This document shows, piece after piece, positions 1-8,956 of a stretch of DNA of 64,000 nucleotides (its first letter is position 1; each line of letters opens with the position of its first letter). The notes under the pieces were generated by a model. The model did no database searches, was not told the origin of the DNA, and saw only the letters and a list, made by a program, of their open reading frames with translations. Source of the DNA: Rhizobium sp. G21. GTDB taxonomy: Bacteria > Pseudomonadota > Alphaproteobacteria > Rhizobiales > Rhizobiaceae. The stretch is taken from assembly GCF_014158035.1 (NCBI RefSeq), contig NZ_JACFXW010000001.1, positions 1,488,001 to 1,552,000 on the forward strand. Reading direction: 5' to 3'. A program made the position numbers and the translations under genes.

Positions 1-665
1 ATGCCGAAGCCGCGATGCAGCGCATCGAAGACTCCTCGGGCAAGATCGCCAGCATCATCAGCGTGATCGATGAAATCGCCTTCCAGACCAATCTTCTGGC
101 GCTGAACGCCGGTGTCGAAGCGGCGCGGGCCGGCGAAGCCGGCAAAGGCTTCGCGGTGGTGGCTCAGGAAGTGCGCGAACTCGCCCAGCGTTCCGCCAAC
201 GCCGCCAAGGAGATCAAGGGGCTCATCCAGAACTCGTCCAACGAAGTCGGCAACGGCGTGAAACTGGTGCGCGACGCCGGCGCCGCGCTCAACGCCATCG
301 GCGGACATATCCAGACGATCAACCGCAAGATGGAGGAAATCTCCACCGCCTCGCGCGAACAGTCGATCGGGCTCAAGGAAGTCAACGCCGCCGTCTCGAC
401 GATGGATCACTCGACCCAGCAGAACGCCGCCATGGTCGAACAATCGAGCGCCGCAGCCGCCACGCTCGCCCAGGAGGCGGCCAAGCTGCGCGATCTCGTC
501 GCGCGGTTCTCGCTGACCCAGGGGTCGAACCCCGCCAGCCTGCTGCGTCAGACCGCTTCGCGCATGGCGAGCCCGACCTTCGGCGCCCCGCAACGGAGCC
601 GCAGCGCGGCGTCGCGGCCGGCAAGCGGCAACCTTGCGGCAAAGGACAACTGGGAAGAATTCTGA
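1..665 (+). CDS. Methyl-accepting chemotaxis protein, C-terminal part (5' end outside window)
   Basis: This is the cytoplasmic signalling end of a chemoreceptor, which controls CheA through CheW. The sequence shows the highly conserved hairpin tip ([21 protein letters not shown], followed by [16 protein letters not shown]), then the descending coiled coil with alanine/glutamate-rich methylation-type segments, and a low-complexity linker. The last residues are DNWEEF, which resembles the C-terminal NWETF/NWEEF pentapeptide that tethers CheR and CheB in other bacteria, so this receptor probably recruits its own adaptation enzymes. The reading frame is open at base 1, so sensor, membrane and HAMP regions lie upstream of the window. 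A strong terminator follows 27 bases after the stop. Confidence 0.95.
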   Translation, partial: AEAAMQRIEDSSGKIASIISVIDEIAFQTNLLALNAGVEAARAGEAGKGFAVVAQEVRELAQRSANAAKEIKGLIQNSSNEVGNGVKLVRDAGAALNAIGGHIQTINRKMEEISTASREQSIGLKEVNAAVSTMDHSTQQNAAMVEQSSAAAATLAQEAAKLRDLVARFSLTQGSNPASLLRQTASRMASPTFGAPQRSRSAASRPASGNLAAKDNWEEF

Positions 666-691
666 CCGGCGCTCCCTGCCCCAAAACGCCT

Positions 692-720
692 CCCCCGGAC
701 GGTCCGCCGTCCGGGGGTTT
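692..720 (+). terminator. Intrinsic terminator after the chemoreceptor gene
   Basis: A perfect 11-bp inverted repeat (692-702 with 707-717, arm CCCCCGGACGG) encloses a 4-base loop and runs straight into TTT. It lies between the chemoreceptor stop and the pirin gene and separates the two transcripts. Confidence 0.85.
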
Positions 721-785
721 CATTTTGAACGCTGGTCAATTCGTCGATCCTCGGCCATAATCGTCGCGTCACAAGGAGCCCGCCC

Positions 786-1709
786 ATGTCCTTCTTTCCC
801 GGCCACGACCCCGAGCCCGGCGATGCGCATGCCGTCGATCAGGTCGAACTGCTGATCGTTCCGCGCTCCTCGGACATCGGCAGTTTCGAAGTGCGCCGGG
901 CGCTGCCCTCCGCCAAGCGTCGCATGGTGGGGCCTTTCATCTTCTTCGACCGCATGGGGCCAGCCTTGTTGCGCGCCGGCCAGGCGATGGATGTTCGGCC
1001 GCATCCGCATATCGGACTGTCCACCGTCACCTATCTGTTCGACGGCGAGATCCATCATCGCGACAGCCTGGGCACCGGCATGGTGATCAAGCCGGGCGAC
1101 ATCAACCTGATGACGGCCGGGCGGGGAATCACCCATTCGGAGCGGACGCCGGACAAACTGCGGGGCAAGCCCTTCTCGATCTCCGGCCTGCAGACCTGGC
1201 TGGCGCTGCCGGAAAGCCATGAAGAAATCGATCCGGTGTTTGCCCATACCAGCGTCGACGCGCTGCCGACATTCGAAGACGGGGCGACGCGCGGCCGGGT
1301 GGTCATCGGCGGCTGGGAAGGCCTCGTCTCGCCGGTGAAGACGCCGACCGACACCCTCTATGTCGACCTGACGATCGGGGCAAACGAGACTTGCCCCTTC
1401 CCCGCCGGCGCCGAAGAACGCGCGGCCTATGTGCTCGAAGGGTCTGTATTCATCTCGGGCATAGAACATCCCGCCGACCAGTTGCTGGTGTTCCGGCCCG
1501 GAGATGCGATCGACCTCACAGCGGGCCCGACGGGTTGCCACATCATGCTGTTCGGCGGCGAGACCATGCCGCAAAAGCGTTATATCTGGTGGAATTTCGT
1601 CTCCTCCTCCAAGGAGCGGATCGAGCAGGCCAAGGAAGAATGGCGCACGGGCAAATTCGACATCGTGCCCGGCGACGAAGAAGAATTTATTCCTCTTCCC
1701 GCATCATGA
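786..1709 (+). CDS. Pirin family protein
   Basis: A 307-residue bicupin of the pirin family. The N-terminal cupin carries the HPHxG motif (His73, His75) and a second metal-ligand pair, His117 and Glu119 in GRGITHSE; these match the four metal ligands of known pirins. The C-terminal pirin_C cupin covers roughly residues 190-280. Pirins are metal-binding proteins variously reported as quercetinase-like enzymes or redox-sensitive regulators, and the true substrate here is unknown. The start is supported by an AAGGAG 7 bases upstream of the ATG. It appears monocistronic: a terminator precedes it and about 150 bases separate it from dxs. Confidence 0.93.
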   Translation: MSFFPGHDPEPGDAHAVDQVELLIVPRSSDIGSFEVRRALPSAKRRMVGPFIFFDRMGPALLRAGQAMDVRPHPHIGLSTVTYLFDGEIHHRDSLGTGMVIKPGDINLMTAGRGITHSERTPDKLRGKPFSISGLQTWLALPESHEEIDPVFAHTSVDALPTFEDGATRGRVVIGGWEGLVSPVKTPTDTLYVDLTIGANETCPFPAGAEERAAYVLEGSVFISGIEHPADQLLVFRPGDAIDLTAGPTGCHIMLFGGETMPQKRYIWWNFVSSSKERIEQAKEEWRTGKFDIVPGDEEEFIPLPAS

Positions 1710-1861
1710 ACGGACGAATGCCGGCATAGCTTGGCGAATGCGCCGGAAAGGTCTAGTATCCGCCGATGGACGCCTCATTTTCAGCGTTGTTTGCTGTTGA
1801 AAAAGGCGCAAAGAGCGATAATAAGGCCGGCTCGAACTTTGTCCGGTGACAGGATCAGCCC

Positions 1862-3775
1862 GTGAACGCATTGCCCCAGACGCCGCTCCTCGACAAGGTC
1901 AGCTTTCCGGCCGATCTGCGCAAACTCGACGACAAGGAGATGCCGCAGCTCGCCGCCGAACTGCGCGTCGAGATGATCGACGCGGTGTCCAAGACCGGCG
2001 GCCATCTCGGGGCCGGGCTCGGCGTGGTCGAGCTGACGATCGCGCTTCACAAAGTGTTCGACACGCCCGACGACCGCATCATCTTCGATGTCGGCCATCA
2101 GTGCTATCCGCACAAGATCCTCACCGGCCGGCGCGAGCGCATCCGCACGCTCCGTCAGAAGAACGGTCTGTCCGGCTTCACCAAGCGGGCGGAAAGCGAA
2201 TATGATCCGTTCGGCGCGGCGCATTCCTCGACCTCGATTTCCGCTGGGCTGGGCATGGCGGTGGCCGCGGATCTCGATGGCCGCAGGCGAAATGTCATCG
2301 CCGTGATCGGCGACGGCGCGCTGTCGGGCGGCATGGCGTTCGAAGCGCTCAACAATGCCGGATCGCTCGACGCCCGGCTGATCGTCATCCTCAACGACAA
2401 CGACATGTCGATCGCGCCGCCGACAGGAGCGATGAGCGCCTATCTCGCCCGCCTCGCCTCGGGTCGCACCTATCTCGGCTTCCGCGAACTCGGCAAGAAG
2501 CTCACCGCCTATCTCGGCAAGAAGGTCGACCGCGCCATCACCCGCGCGGTGGAGCATGCCCGCGGTTATGTGACCGGCGGCACGCTGTTCGAAGAGCTCG
2601 GCTTCTACCATATCGGCCCGATCGACGGTCATTCCTTCGATCACCTGCTGCCGGTGCTGCGCAATGTGCGCGACAATTCCACCGGCCCGGTGCTGATCCA
2701 TGTCGTCACGCAGAAGGGCAAGGGCTATGCCCCCGCCGAGGCCGCCGCCGACAAATATCACGGCGTCAACAAATTCGACGTCATCACCGGCGCCCAGGCC
2801 AAAGCCAAGCCGAATGCGCCGTCCTACACTTCGGTCTTCGCCGATGCGCTGATCCAGGAGGCCGAACACGATTCGAAGATCGTCGGCATCACCGCCGCCA
2901 TGCCGACCGGCACCGGCCTCGACAAATTCGGAGAGCTGTTTCCCAAGCGCTGTTTCGATGTCGGCATCGCCGAACAGCACGCCGTGACTTTCGCGGCCGG
3001 CCTCGCGGCGGACGGCTACAAGCCGTTCACCGCGCTTTATTCGACTTTCCTGCAGCGCGCCTATGACCAGGTGGTGCATGACGTGTCGATCCAGTCGCTG
3101 CCGGTGCGCTTCGCGATCGACCGCGCCGGCTATGTCGGCGCCGATGGTCCGACCCATGCCGGATCGTTCGACACGACCTTCCTCGCCACACTGCCGGGCA
3201 TGGTGGTGATGGCCGCCGCCGACGAAGCTGAGCTGAAACATATGGTGCGCACCGCCGCCGCCTATGACGACGGCCCGATCTCCTTCCGCTATCCGCGCGG
3301 CGAAGGCGTCGGCGTCGATCTTCCGGAGCGCGGCGAGATCCTGCAAATCGGCAAGGGTCGGGTCGTCAAGCAGGGTTCGAAAGTGGCGCTGCTTTCCTTC
3401 GGCACCCGCCTTTCCGACTGTCTTATGGCGGCGGAAGATCTCGACGCGGCAGGACTGTCGACGACCGTGGCCGACGCCCGCTTCGCCAAGCCTTTGGATC
3501 TTGAGCTGATCCGGCAGCTGGCGCGGCATCACGAGGTGCTCGTGACGGTGGAGGAAGGCGCGATCGGCGGTTTCGGCGCACATGTGCTGCATGCGCTGGC
3601 GACCGAAGGCCTGCTCGACGGCCGCCTCAAGGTGCGGCCGCTGGTGATGCCCGACATTTATATGGACCAAGCCAAGCCGGAGGCGATGAATGCGTATGCG
3701 GGTCTCGACCGCAAGGGCATCGTGAGCGCGGTGTTTTCGGCTCTCGGCCGCGAGATGGCCGAACGCCTCGCCTGA
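1862..3775 (+). CDS. dxs: 1-deoxy-D-xylulose-5-phosphate synthase
   Basis: The first enzyme of the MEP isoprenoid pathway: it condenses pyruvate and glyceraldehyde 3-phosphate into 1-deoxyxylulose 5-phosphate using thiamine diphosphate. The 637-residue length is canonical. Visible features are the conserved His80-Gln-Cys-Tyr-Pro-His segment, the GDGALSGG thiamine-diphosphate motif (about residues 150-157), the transketolase pyrimidine-binding domain with the catalytic Glu in [10 protein letters not shown] (about 370), and a C-terminal transketolase domain. The start codon is GTG at 1862. ispE of the same pathway, and the polyprenyl users ispB and ubiA, also lie in this window but far away. 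Confidence 0.98.
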   Translation: MNALPQTPLLDKVSFPADLRKLDDKEMPQLAAELRVEMIDAVSKTGGHLGAGLGVVELTIALHKVFDTPDDRIIFDVGHQCYPHKILTGRRERIRTLRQKNGLSGFTKRAESEYDPFGAAHSSTSISAGLGMAVAADLDGRRRNVIAVIGDGALSGGMAFEALNNAGSLDARLIVILNDNDMSIAPPTGAMSAYLARLASGRTYLGFRELGKKLTAYLGKKVDRAITRAVEHARGYVTGGTLFEELGFYHIGPIDGHSFDHLLPVLRNVRDNSTGPVLIHVVTQKGKGYAPAEAAADKYHGVNKFDVITGAQAKAKPNAPSYTSVFADALIQEAEHDSKIVGITAAMPTGTGLDKFGELFPKRCFDVGIAEQHAVTFAAGLAADGYKPFTALYSTFLQRAYDQVVHDVSIQSLPVRFAIDRAGYVGADGPTHAGSFDTTFLATLPGMVVMAAADEAELKHMVRTAAAYDDGPISFRYPRGEGVGVDLPERGEILQIGKGRVVKQGSKVALLSFGTRLSDCLMAAEDLDAAGLSTTVADARFAKPLDLELIRQLARHHEVLVTVEEGAIGGFGAHVLHALATEGLLDGRLKVRPLVMPDIYMDQAKPEAMNAYAGLDRKGIVSAVFSALGREMAERLA

Positions 3776-3798
3776 GCGGAGACGGCAACGCGCCGTCA

Positions 3799-3818
3799 AA
3801 TGGGGCGCCTGCCCCATT
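3799..3818 (+). terminator. Probable terminator after dxs
   Basis: Perfect 8-bp stem (AATGGGGC, 3799-3806, with 3811-3818) and a 4-base loop, 23 bases after the dxs stop. The following bases are only moderately T-rich, so this could be an inefficient terminator or just a stable 3' hairpin. Confidence 0.5.
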
Positions 3819-3933
3819 CTTGCCCGACTATGGTGAAATTTGGGATGCGCATCGCACGTTTCGATGCGCCGATCGTCGCTCGACGACCCCTTGCCGTCGC
3901 TTTGCCGACCGCTTTTCAGCAGACTGAACGAGG

Positions 3934-4317
3934 ATGAACATCGGAATGAACATTTGCAGAATGGCAGCCTTGGCCGCCAGTCTCCTCGCGCCTTTGTCGG
4001 CCCACGCCATCGACCAGAAAATGCTCAGCCAGATCAAGCGCCTGGCGCCACGCGACCAACTGGAGCAGCGCTGCGACACGGAAGGCATGGCCAAGGTGAA
4101 AGGCGACAAGGTGATCGCCTACACTTTTTCGGACCCGCATTACCGCAAAGCCCATATCGACGCCCCCGGCGCCGTTTTCCGCCGCAACGGCGAATGGTAC
4201 CGGCTGTCCTATAGCTGCACCACCAGCCCCGATCATGTCGCGGTCATCAGCTTCAAATACAAGATTGGAAGCAGGGTTCCACGGGAGGAGTGGGAGCAGT
4301 ATCAGCTTTATGATTGA
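3934..4317 (+). CDS. DUF930-family exported protein
   Basis: A 127-residue small secreted protein. Residues 1-24 form a signal peptide (hydrophobic AALAASLLAPLSA core, AHA cleavage site). The mature part contains two Cys (in QRCDTEG and SYSCTTS) that could form a disulfide, and an aromatic-rich C-terminal half. The pattern matches DUF930 proteins of alphaproteobacteria, whose role is not established. The first ATG (3934) and an internal ATG at 3946 are both possible starts; the signal peptide is intact with either. It lies between dxs and an antitoxin-like gene, with no sign of an operon. Confidence 0.75.
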   Translation: MNIGMNICRMAALAASLLAPLSAHAIDQKMLSQIKRLAPRDQLEQRCDTEGMAKVKGDKVIAYTFSDPHYRKAHIDAPGAVFRRNGEWYRLSYSCTTSPDHVAVISFKYKIGSRVPREEWEQYQLYD

Positions 4318-4343
4318 GAAGGATCTGCCGGTCGCGGAGCTTC

Positions 4344-4373
4344 TTGCGGACACGCCGGCAAGCGTGGCATAAT
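4344..4373 (+). promoter_or_regulatory. Candidate promoter for the ParD-like gene
   Basis: TTGCGG (4344-4349) and CATAAT (4368-4373), separated by 18 bases, resemble housekeeping -35 and -10 boxes. They lie 20 bases upstream of the antitoxin-like ATG, which is preceded by GGAG. This is a pattern match only. Confidence 0.35.
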
Positions 4374-4392
4374 TCCTGGACGGAGAAAAACG

Positions 4393-4632
4393 ATGCCGCG
4401 CAGTGACAATCTCGGCCCTCAGTTGGAAAACTATGTGGCTGACCTCGTGAAGTCAGGACGCTACACATCCCGGAGCGACGTTCTCAGGGAGGGTGTTCGT
4501 TTGCTCGAAGAACGCGACACTCGGCTGAGCGCCCTGGACGCGGCAATCGCTCGTGGCCTGGCCGACGCCGACGCTGGGCGGGTTAAATCCGTTGACAATG
4601 TTGCGGACCGCCTGAGCGAGAAATACGTCTAG
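4393..4632 (+). CDS. ParD-family ribbon-helix-helix antitoxin, without an adjacent toxin
   Basis: A 79-residue protein with the ParD layout. An N-terminal ribbon-helix-helix DNA-binding domain (SDNLGPQLENYVADLVKSG, then the RYTSRSDVLREGVRLLEE helix) is followed by an acidic, flexible toxin-neutralising tail. ParD normally precedes and often overlaps parE. Here the 53 bases after the stop hold no start of a ParE/RelE reading frame, and the next gene runs the opposite way. It is therefore an orphan antitoxin: either a remnant of a degraded module or a solo regulator. A GGAG ribosome-binding site supports the start. Confidence 0.85.
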   Translation: MPRSDNLGPQLENYVADLVKSGRYTSRSDVLREGVRLLEERDTRLSALDAAIARGLADADAGRVKSVDNVADRLSEKYV

Positions 4633-4685
4633 AGACGTTTAGCGAGAGCCCCTCATCCCCCAGCCGGATTTTCACGCTCAAACGA

Positions 4686-5706
4686 TCAACCCGGATTGGC
4701 TGCAGGATCGTTGTAGTTCAGGATCAGCACATCGAGATCCTTCTCCGGCCAGAAGTCCGTCGCTTTCATCTCAAAGGTCGTCGGGCCGATCTTCTTGACG
4801 CCGGTTCCGCAGAAGCTGACGTAGTTGTCGGTCGAGCCCTTGTCGACGATGAGGGTGAAATCCTTGATCGGCCCGGCCCAGTTGGCGCCGGTGGTCAGGA
4901 CGTAGGAAATCCAGGATTCATAGTGGTAGGCTTTGCCGTCCATCATGGCTTTCAGCGATTTCTGCGCTGCGCACGAAAGCGTCGTCGACGCAGTATTTGG
5001 CCTTGTATTCCTCGTAATACTGGCCCTTGGGCTCACGATTTTCATCGAGAAACGCCGGCTGCACCGTGCCGCCGACGCTGGGTTTGTAGGTGTGGGAGAC
5101 CTTGATGTCGACTCCCGGCTCATAGCGCGCGCGCCAGTAATAGGCGGATTTCAGCGTCCAGACCGGAATGTAATGGGTCTCTTCGCCATTGCCCTGGTCC
5201 CAGCTGTCGATGCGCACCAGACCATCGGTCACCCATTGGTCGAGCGTTTCCTTTGGCAGGCTGTCGACCATCTTCTGGGTCGCTTCGCTGTTGGGCAGCA
5301 GCGGCACGCCGGCCGCCTTGATCTGTTCGGACACGTCGAGCGCATTGGCCCAGGCGCGCTGCTGCAGCTGAGGCTCGATCGCCGCGCCATCCTGGGTGAC
5401 CGTGAAGTCGAGGAAATTGTCGCGGTTCTGATCGCCGGAGGAGACGTCCGACATCGGCCCGCCCTCGATATCCGGCATCGGGAAGGCGACCAGCGTGTCG
5501 ATCGCCTTGTCGGAGGAATTGCGGAACACGTAATCGACGCGGATTTGCTTCATGGAAATGAAAAGGACTTCCTTTTCCATGGAGATGTCGACGCTGCGCG
5601 TGAATTCCAGCCCGCCCGTCTTTAGAACCGCGGTGGTGTCATTGGCGAGAGCGGTGCTCGCGCCAAACGCAAACAGCCCGGCGGCCAAGGCGCAATTTCG
5701 GATCAT
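4686..5706 (-). CDS. DUF4424 domain-containing exported protein (frame break near 4980)
   Basis: Repaired length is about 340 residues. A signal peptide (NCALAAGLFAFGASTALA) starts the protein. The mature part has the DUF4424 features: a conserved YVFRNSSD segment, AFPMPDIEGGP, an HTYKPSVGG stretch, and near the end the YVLTTGANWAGPIKDFTLIVDKG signature followed by an SFCG segment. The start at 5706 is chosen because AGGAGG lies 7 bases upstream; an in-frame ATG at 5724 precedes that site. Reading shifts frame near 4975-4985, within a repetitive GCGCAGCGCAG tract, between a CVDDAFV segment and the AQKSLKAMMDG segment. Both sides read as one family member, so I infer a sequence error. Function unknown; probably periplasmic. 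Confidence 0.8.
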
Positions 5707-5798
5707 GGGGTCCCTCCTGAACATGGGGCGGGACGCTATCGGGCTCGGCGTCGGGGGTCAACGGCCCCCGAGCTATGAAGTCGCAGCTGCGCGGCGGA

Positions 5799-6050
5799 TC
5801 AGGCCGGATCGAGCGGCTCTACGCCCGCGGGCTTGCCCGCGCGGTCGAGGCGGATCTTCTCGATGCGGGATTCGGCTGCGCCGAGCAGCGTTTCGCAATG
5901 CTTCTTGAGCGCCTCGCCGCGCTCATAAATGGCGATCGACTGGTCGAGCGGCACATCGCCGCGTTCGAGACGGGCGACGATCGATTCCAGTTCCTGCACG
6001 GCCTGTTCGAAGGTGAGGCCGGAAAGTTCTGTCGTTTCGGTCATCGTCAT
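5799..6050 (-). CDS. xseB: Exodeoxyribonuclease VII small subunit
   Basis: An 83-residue protein matching XseB, a small helical subunit that binds the large subunit XseA to make the nuclease degrading single-stranded DNA in mismatch and recombinational repair. The family core is visible: [18 protein letters not shown], then [18 protein letters not shown], and [15 protein letters not shown]. Its ATG overlaps the TGA of the upstream deacetylase-like gene (ATGA, 6047-6050), so translation is probably coupled. The large subunit xseA is not in this window. Confidence 0.95.
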   Translation of the reverse strand: MTMTETTELSGLTFEQAVQELESIVARLERGDVPLDQSIAIYERGEALKKHCETLLGAAESRIEKIRLDRAGKPAGVEPLDPA

Positions 6051-6976
6051 CCCCTCATCAGTCTAGCGATATGCAGGCCGGCCGATTCCGCCAAGCCTTC
6101 GAGGTCATAGCCGCCTTCTAGCACGCTGACGAGACGGTTTGAGGCATATTTCCCCGCGATTTCCATCAGCCGGCCGGTGATCCAGTCGAAATCGTCGCCG
6201 ACCAGATTGATCTGGGCGAGCGGATCGCGGTGATGAGCGTCGAAACCGGCCGAGATCAGCAGGAAATCGGGCTGGAAATTTTCGAGCGCCGGCAGCACGC
6301 GGCTCTTCATCGCCTCGCGGAAATGATCGCCGGCGGAATTGGGGCTGAGCGGCGCATTGACGATCGTGCCTTGCGCGCCCGTCTCGTCCTTGGCGCCGGT
6401 GCCGGGATAGAGCGGCATCTGATGGGTCGAGCAAAACAGCACCGACGGGTCGTTCCAGAAAATATCCTGGGTGCCGTTGCCGTGATGCACGTCGAAATCG
6501 ACGATGGCGACACGTTCGACGCCATAAGTCTTCTGCGCATGACGGGCGGCGATCGCCACCGTGTTGAAGAAGCAGAAGCCCATGACCTTGTCATGTTCGG
6601 CGTGATGGCCGGGCGGACGACCCGCGACGAAGACATTGTCGGCCTTACCGGCGAAGACGTCGTCGACGCCGGCCATGGCGCCGCCGATGGCGGTGAGCGC
6701 CGCCTTCAGGCTTTCGGGGCTCGCATGGGTGTCGGCCTCGATCTGTTTGATCCCCTCTTCGGGCATCGAGCGCATCACGGAGAACAAATGCTCCTCGGGA
6801 TGGGCGAGCAGCACCGCGTCCTCATTGGCGATCGGCGCTTCCTTGCGGTCGAGCGTGGAGAAATGCGGATGCTCGAGCGCCGCATTCAGGGCGCGCAAGC
6901 GATCGGGACGTTCCGGATGGCCCTCCGGAACATGATGGGCGAGAAAGACCTGGTGTTCGTAGAGGCGTGTCGTCAT
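6047..6976 (-). CDS. Histone deacetylase family (class II-like) amidohydrolase
   Basis: A 309-residue zinc-dependent deacetylase-fold enzyme. The family motifs are present: RPPGHHAE with the catalytic His pair, [11 protein letters not shown] with zinc-binding Asp and His, the second zinc Asp in [12 protein letters not shown], and the terminal [11 protein letters not shown] tyrosine segment. Bacterial relatives act on acetylpolyamines, acetylated proteins or unknown amides; the substrate cannot be read here. The start at 6976 (MTTRLYEHQ) is preferred over the longer open frame reaching 7279, whose extra N-terminus is basic and unlike the family. The 3' end overlaps xseB by four bases, an operon arrangement. 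Confidence 0.93.
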   Translation of the reverse strand: MTTRLYEHQVFLAHHVPEGHPERPDRLRALNAALEHPHFSTLDRKEAPIANEDAVLLAHPEEHLFSVMRSMPEEGIKQIEADTHASPESLKAALTAIGGAMAGVDDVFAGKADNVFVAGRPPGHHAEHDKVMGFCFFNTVAIAARHAQKTYGVERVAIVDFDVHHGNGTQDIFWNDPSVLFCSTHQMPLYPGTGAKDETGAQGTIVNAPLSPNSAGDHFREAMKSRVLPALENFQPDFLLISAGFDAHHRDPLAQINLVGDDFDWITGRLMEIAGKYASNRLVSVLEGGYDLEGLAESAGLHIARLMRG

Positions 6977-7130
6977 GGCGCCTGATATAGCCTTTCGGGG
7001 CCTGCGGGTCCACCTTTGCCGGCGCCGCAGCGCGGGATAAAATCGTTGACCCGACCTTAGGACGGATTGACAAGGCGAGACCGGTTTGTGACAGAAGGAG
7101 CACCATATTTCGCAGGAAGGGAAATTTCCG

Positions 7131-7727
7131 ATGGCAAATCTCGCTCTCTCCTCGGGCGCCCAGACGCTCGACACGCTGTTCGGCTCGACGCTCGTCCGCA
7201 AGGCGGCCATCGCTTTCGGCGGCAGCCTGTTCCTCGCCGCCATGTCGCAGATCGCGATCGGCTGGCCGGTGCCGACCACGCTGCAGACGCTCGCCGTGAT
7301 CCTGATCGGCCTGACCTTCGGCCATCGCCTCGCCGCAGCCTCGCTCGGCCTCTACCTGCTCGAAGGCGCGATGGGCCTGCCGGTCTTCGCCCAGTTCAAG
7401 TCGCTGATGCCGCTCGGCCCGTCCGCCGGCTATCTCGCCGGCTTCTTCCTGCAGGCCGTGATCATCGGCTGGATGGTCGATCGCGGTTTCGCCCGCGGCT
7501 TTATCGGCGCGGCTGTCGCCGTGGTGATCGGTGAAGCGGTGATGTTCGCCTGCGGCGTCGCCTGGCTCTCGACCTTCATGGGCCAGCCCACCCTGATCGA
7601 AAACCTCAAGGCTGCATTCGCAGTCGGCGTGGTTCCGTTCATCGCCATCGACCTCGTCAAGGCCGCGCTCGCGGTCCTCATCGCCAAGGGCGTGATCTCC
7701 GGCGCTTCGCGCCTGATCCGTGGCTGA
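7131..7727 (+). CDS. bioY: Biotin transporter BioY
   Basis: A 198-residue integral membrane S component of an energy-coupling-factor transporter for biotin. Six hydrophobic segments are visible, and the family core PVPTTLQTLAVILIGLTFGHRLAAASLGLYLLEGAMGLPVF, including the signature G(A/L)xGLPVF, is intact. No bioM or bioN follows, so BioY either works alone, as reported for solo BioY proteins, or uses an ATPase encoded elsewhere. AGGAAGG precedes the start. I looked for a BioR-type operator upstream and found no convincing one. Confidence 0.96.
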   Translation: MANLALSSGAQTLDTLFGSTLVRKAAIAFGGSLFLAAMSQIAIGWPVPTTLQTLAVILIGLTFGHRLAAASLGLYLLEGAMGLPVFAQFKSLMPLGPSAGYLAGFFLQAVIIGWMVDRGFARGFIGAAVAVVIGEAVMFACGVAWLSTFMGQPTLIENLKAAFAVGVVPFIAIDLVKAALAVLIAKGVISGASRLIRG

Positions 7728-8184
7728 TCGAGAAGACATTCGCTTGAATGACATGGTGCCCGTGCGTTTGCGCGGGCATCATTTTTTATGCGTGCTGACC
7801 TATCGCGGCTATGGCTATACGCCCGCCTTCGTCGCCAATATGAGCCGGGTGGTCGCCGCGATCAAAGCCGGCGCAGCGGTGGAGCTCACAGAAGGTCCGG
7901 ACGACATCTGCAACGGCTTCACGAGCGCCTGCCGCGAGATCTCCGATCACGACTGTTCGCTGGCGTCGACGATGGAAATGGACCGGACGGCCATAGCTTC
8001 GGTCGCGCGCCTGCTGCCCGATATCGCAGACAAGAGCTCCGCCATCGTGCTGACCGCGGAGCGGGTCGAGGCATTGCGCGTCGCCTTCGCATCAGGCGAC
8101 AACCGTCAGGCCTGCAAGGACTGTTCCTGGGCGGAGTTCTGCACGGCGATCGCCGCCGACGGCTTTTCCGGCACGAAGCTCTGA
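7720..8184 (+). CDS. DUF1284 domain-containing protein
   Basis: A 154-residue protein with the DUF1284 signature VRLRGHHFLCVLTYRGYGYTPAFVANM near its N-terminus and several cysteines (ICNGF, SACREI, DHDCS, ACKDCSWAEFC). The Cys-rich pattern suggests metal or iron-sulfur binding, but no function is established. The GTG at 7720 overlaps the end of bioY by 8 bases, suggesting coupled expression. An internal ATG at 7753, directly before the conserved domain, is an alternative start; neither has an obvious ribosome-binding site. Confidence 0.85.
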   Translation: MADREDIRLNDMVPVRLRGHHFLCVLTYRGYGYTPAFVANMSRVVAAIKAGAAVELTEGPDDICNGFTSACREISDHDCSLASTMEMDRTAIASVARLLPDIADKSSAIVLTAERVEALRVAFASGDNRQACKDCSWAEFCTAIAADGFSGTKL

Positions 8185-8188
8185 CCCG

Positions 8189-8946
8189 TTACCCCTTCTT
8201 GGCGAAGAAGCCGGCATAGACGGCTGCGGCTTCCTTTGAGCGCAACTGGGCGAGGAAATGCTTCATCTCCTCATCCATGTGATCGCGCAGCGCATCGACG
8301 TCGCCCTTCAGCAGCCGGCGCGAGATCGTGAGCGAGTCGCGCGGCTTGGCGGCCAGTCGGGACGCGGCGGCGAGTGCTGCGCCTTCAACCTCGTCTTCCG
8401 GCAGAACCTTCCAGATCAGACCGGCTTCGCGGGCCTCCTCCGCGGAGAAGCCCTCCCCATCGCCAGCATCGCGAAAGCGCGCTGGTAGCCCATTATGCAC
8501 GGGCCGAGCAGCGACGAGCCGGCTTCCGGCACGACGGCGAGATCGGTGAACGGCGTCTTGAACACAGTGCGCGTCGAGGCGAAGGTCAAGTCGCAATGCA
8601 TATGCATGGTGACGCCGACGCCGATGGCGATGCCGTCGACCGCCGACAGAAGCGGTTTGGTGAAGCGGGCGAGTTCATGCAGGAAAGCGATGACATTCTT
8701 GGCTTCGCCTTCGGCGGCGGCGATCTGGATGAAATCGGCGAGATCGTTGCCCGACGAGAAGCAGCCGGGCCCGCCAGAGAGAACGACGGCGCGGATGGCG
8801 TCATCGGCGTCCGCTTCGGCCAACGCCAAGGCCATCTGGCCGTACATGTCGCGGGTGATGGCGTTTTTCTTGTCGAGCCTGTTCATGCGGATGACGGTGA
8901 CGCCGGGATGCGCCTCGGGACGTTCGATCAGGATATTGTCGGTCAT
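8189..8946 (-). CDS. Enoyl-CoA hydratase/isomerase (crotonase) family protein (frame break near 8458)
   Basis: The repaired protein has 252 residues, typical of crotonases. The first oxyanion-hole segment is visible (FSSGNDLADF), then SAVDGIAIGVGVTMHMHCDLTFAS and the FGxPE-type region VVPEAGSSLLGP. After AFAMLAMG the frame changes, and the continuation GFSAEEAREAGLIWKVLPEDE is the normal crotonase follow-on. One G missing from a run at about 8457-8460 explains it. The start at 8946 has GAGGAG 6 bases upstream; an in-frame TTG at 8964 is less likely. It lies 10 bases after the acyl-CoA dehydrogenase, so the two probably act together in fatty or branched acyl-CoA oxidation. Confidence 0.9.
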
Positions 8947-8956
8947 GTCAGTCTCC

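Noticed and set aside
1781-3817. Long minus-strand open frame (678 codons) opposite dxs
   Set aside because: It mirrors the dxs frame in high-GC DNA and its product is His/Arg/Gly-rich without any family feature; dxs itself is certain.
4918-5724. DUF4424 gene as a real C-terminally truncated protein
   Set aside because: The next frame continues with the family's conserved end, and many other genes here carry the same type of break.
7000-7130. BioR operator upstream of bioY
   Set aside because: No palindrome of the TTATnnATAA type was found; only GATAAAATC, which is not symmetrical.
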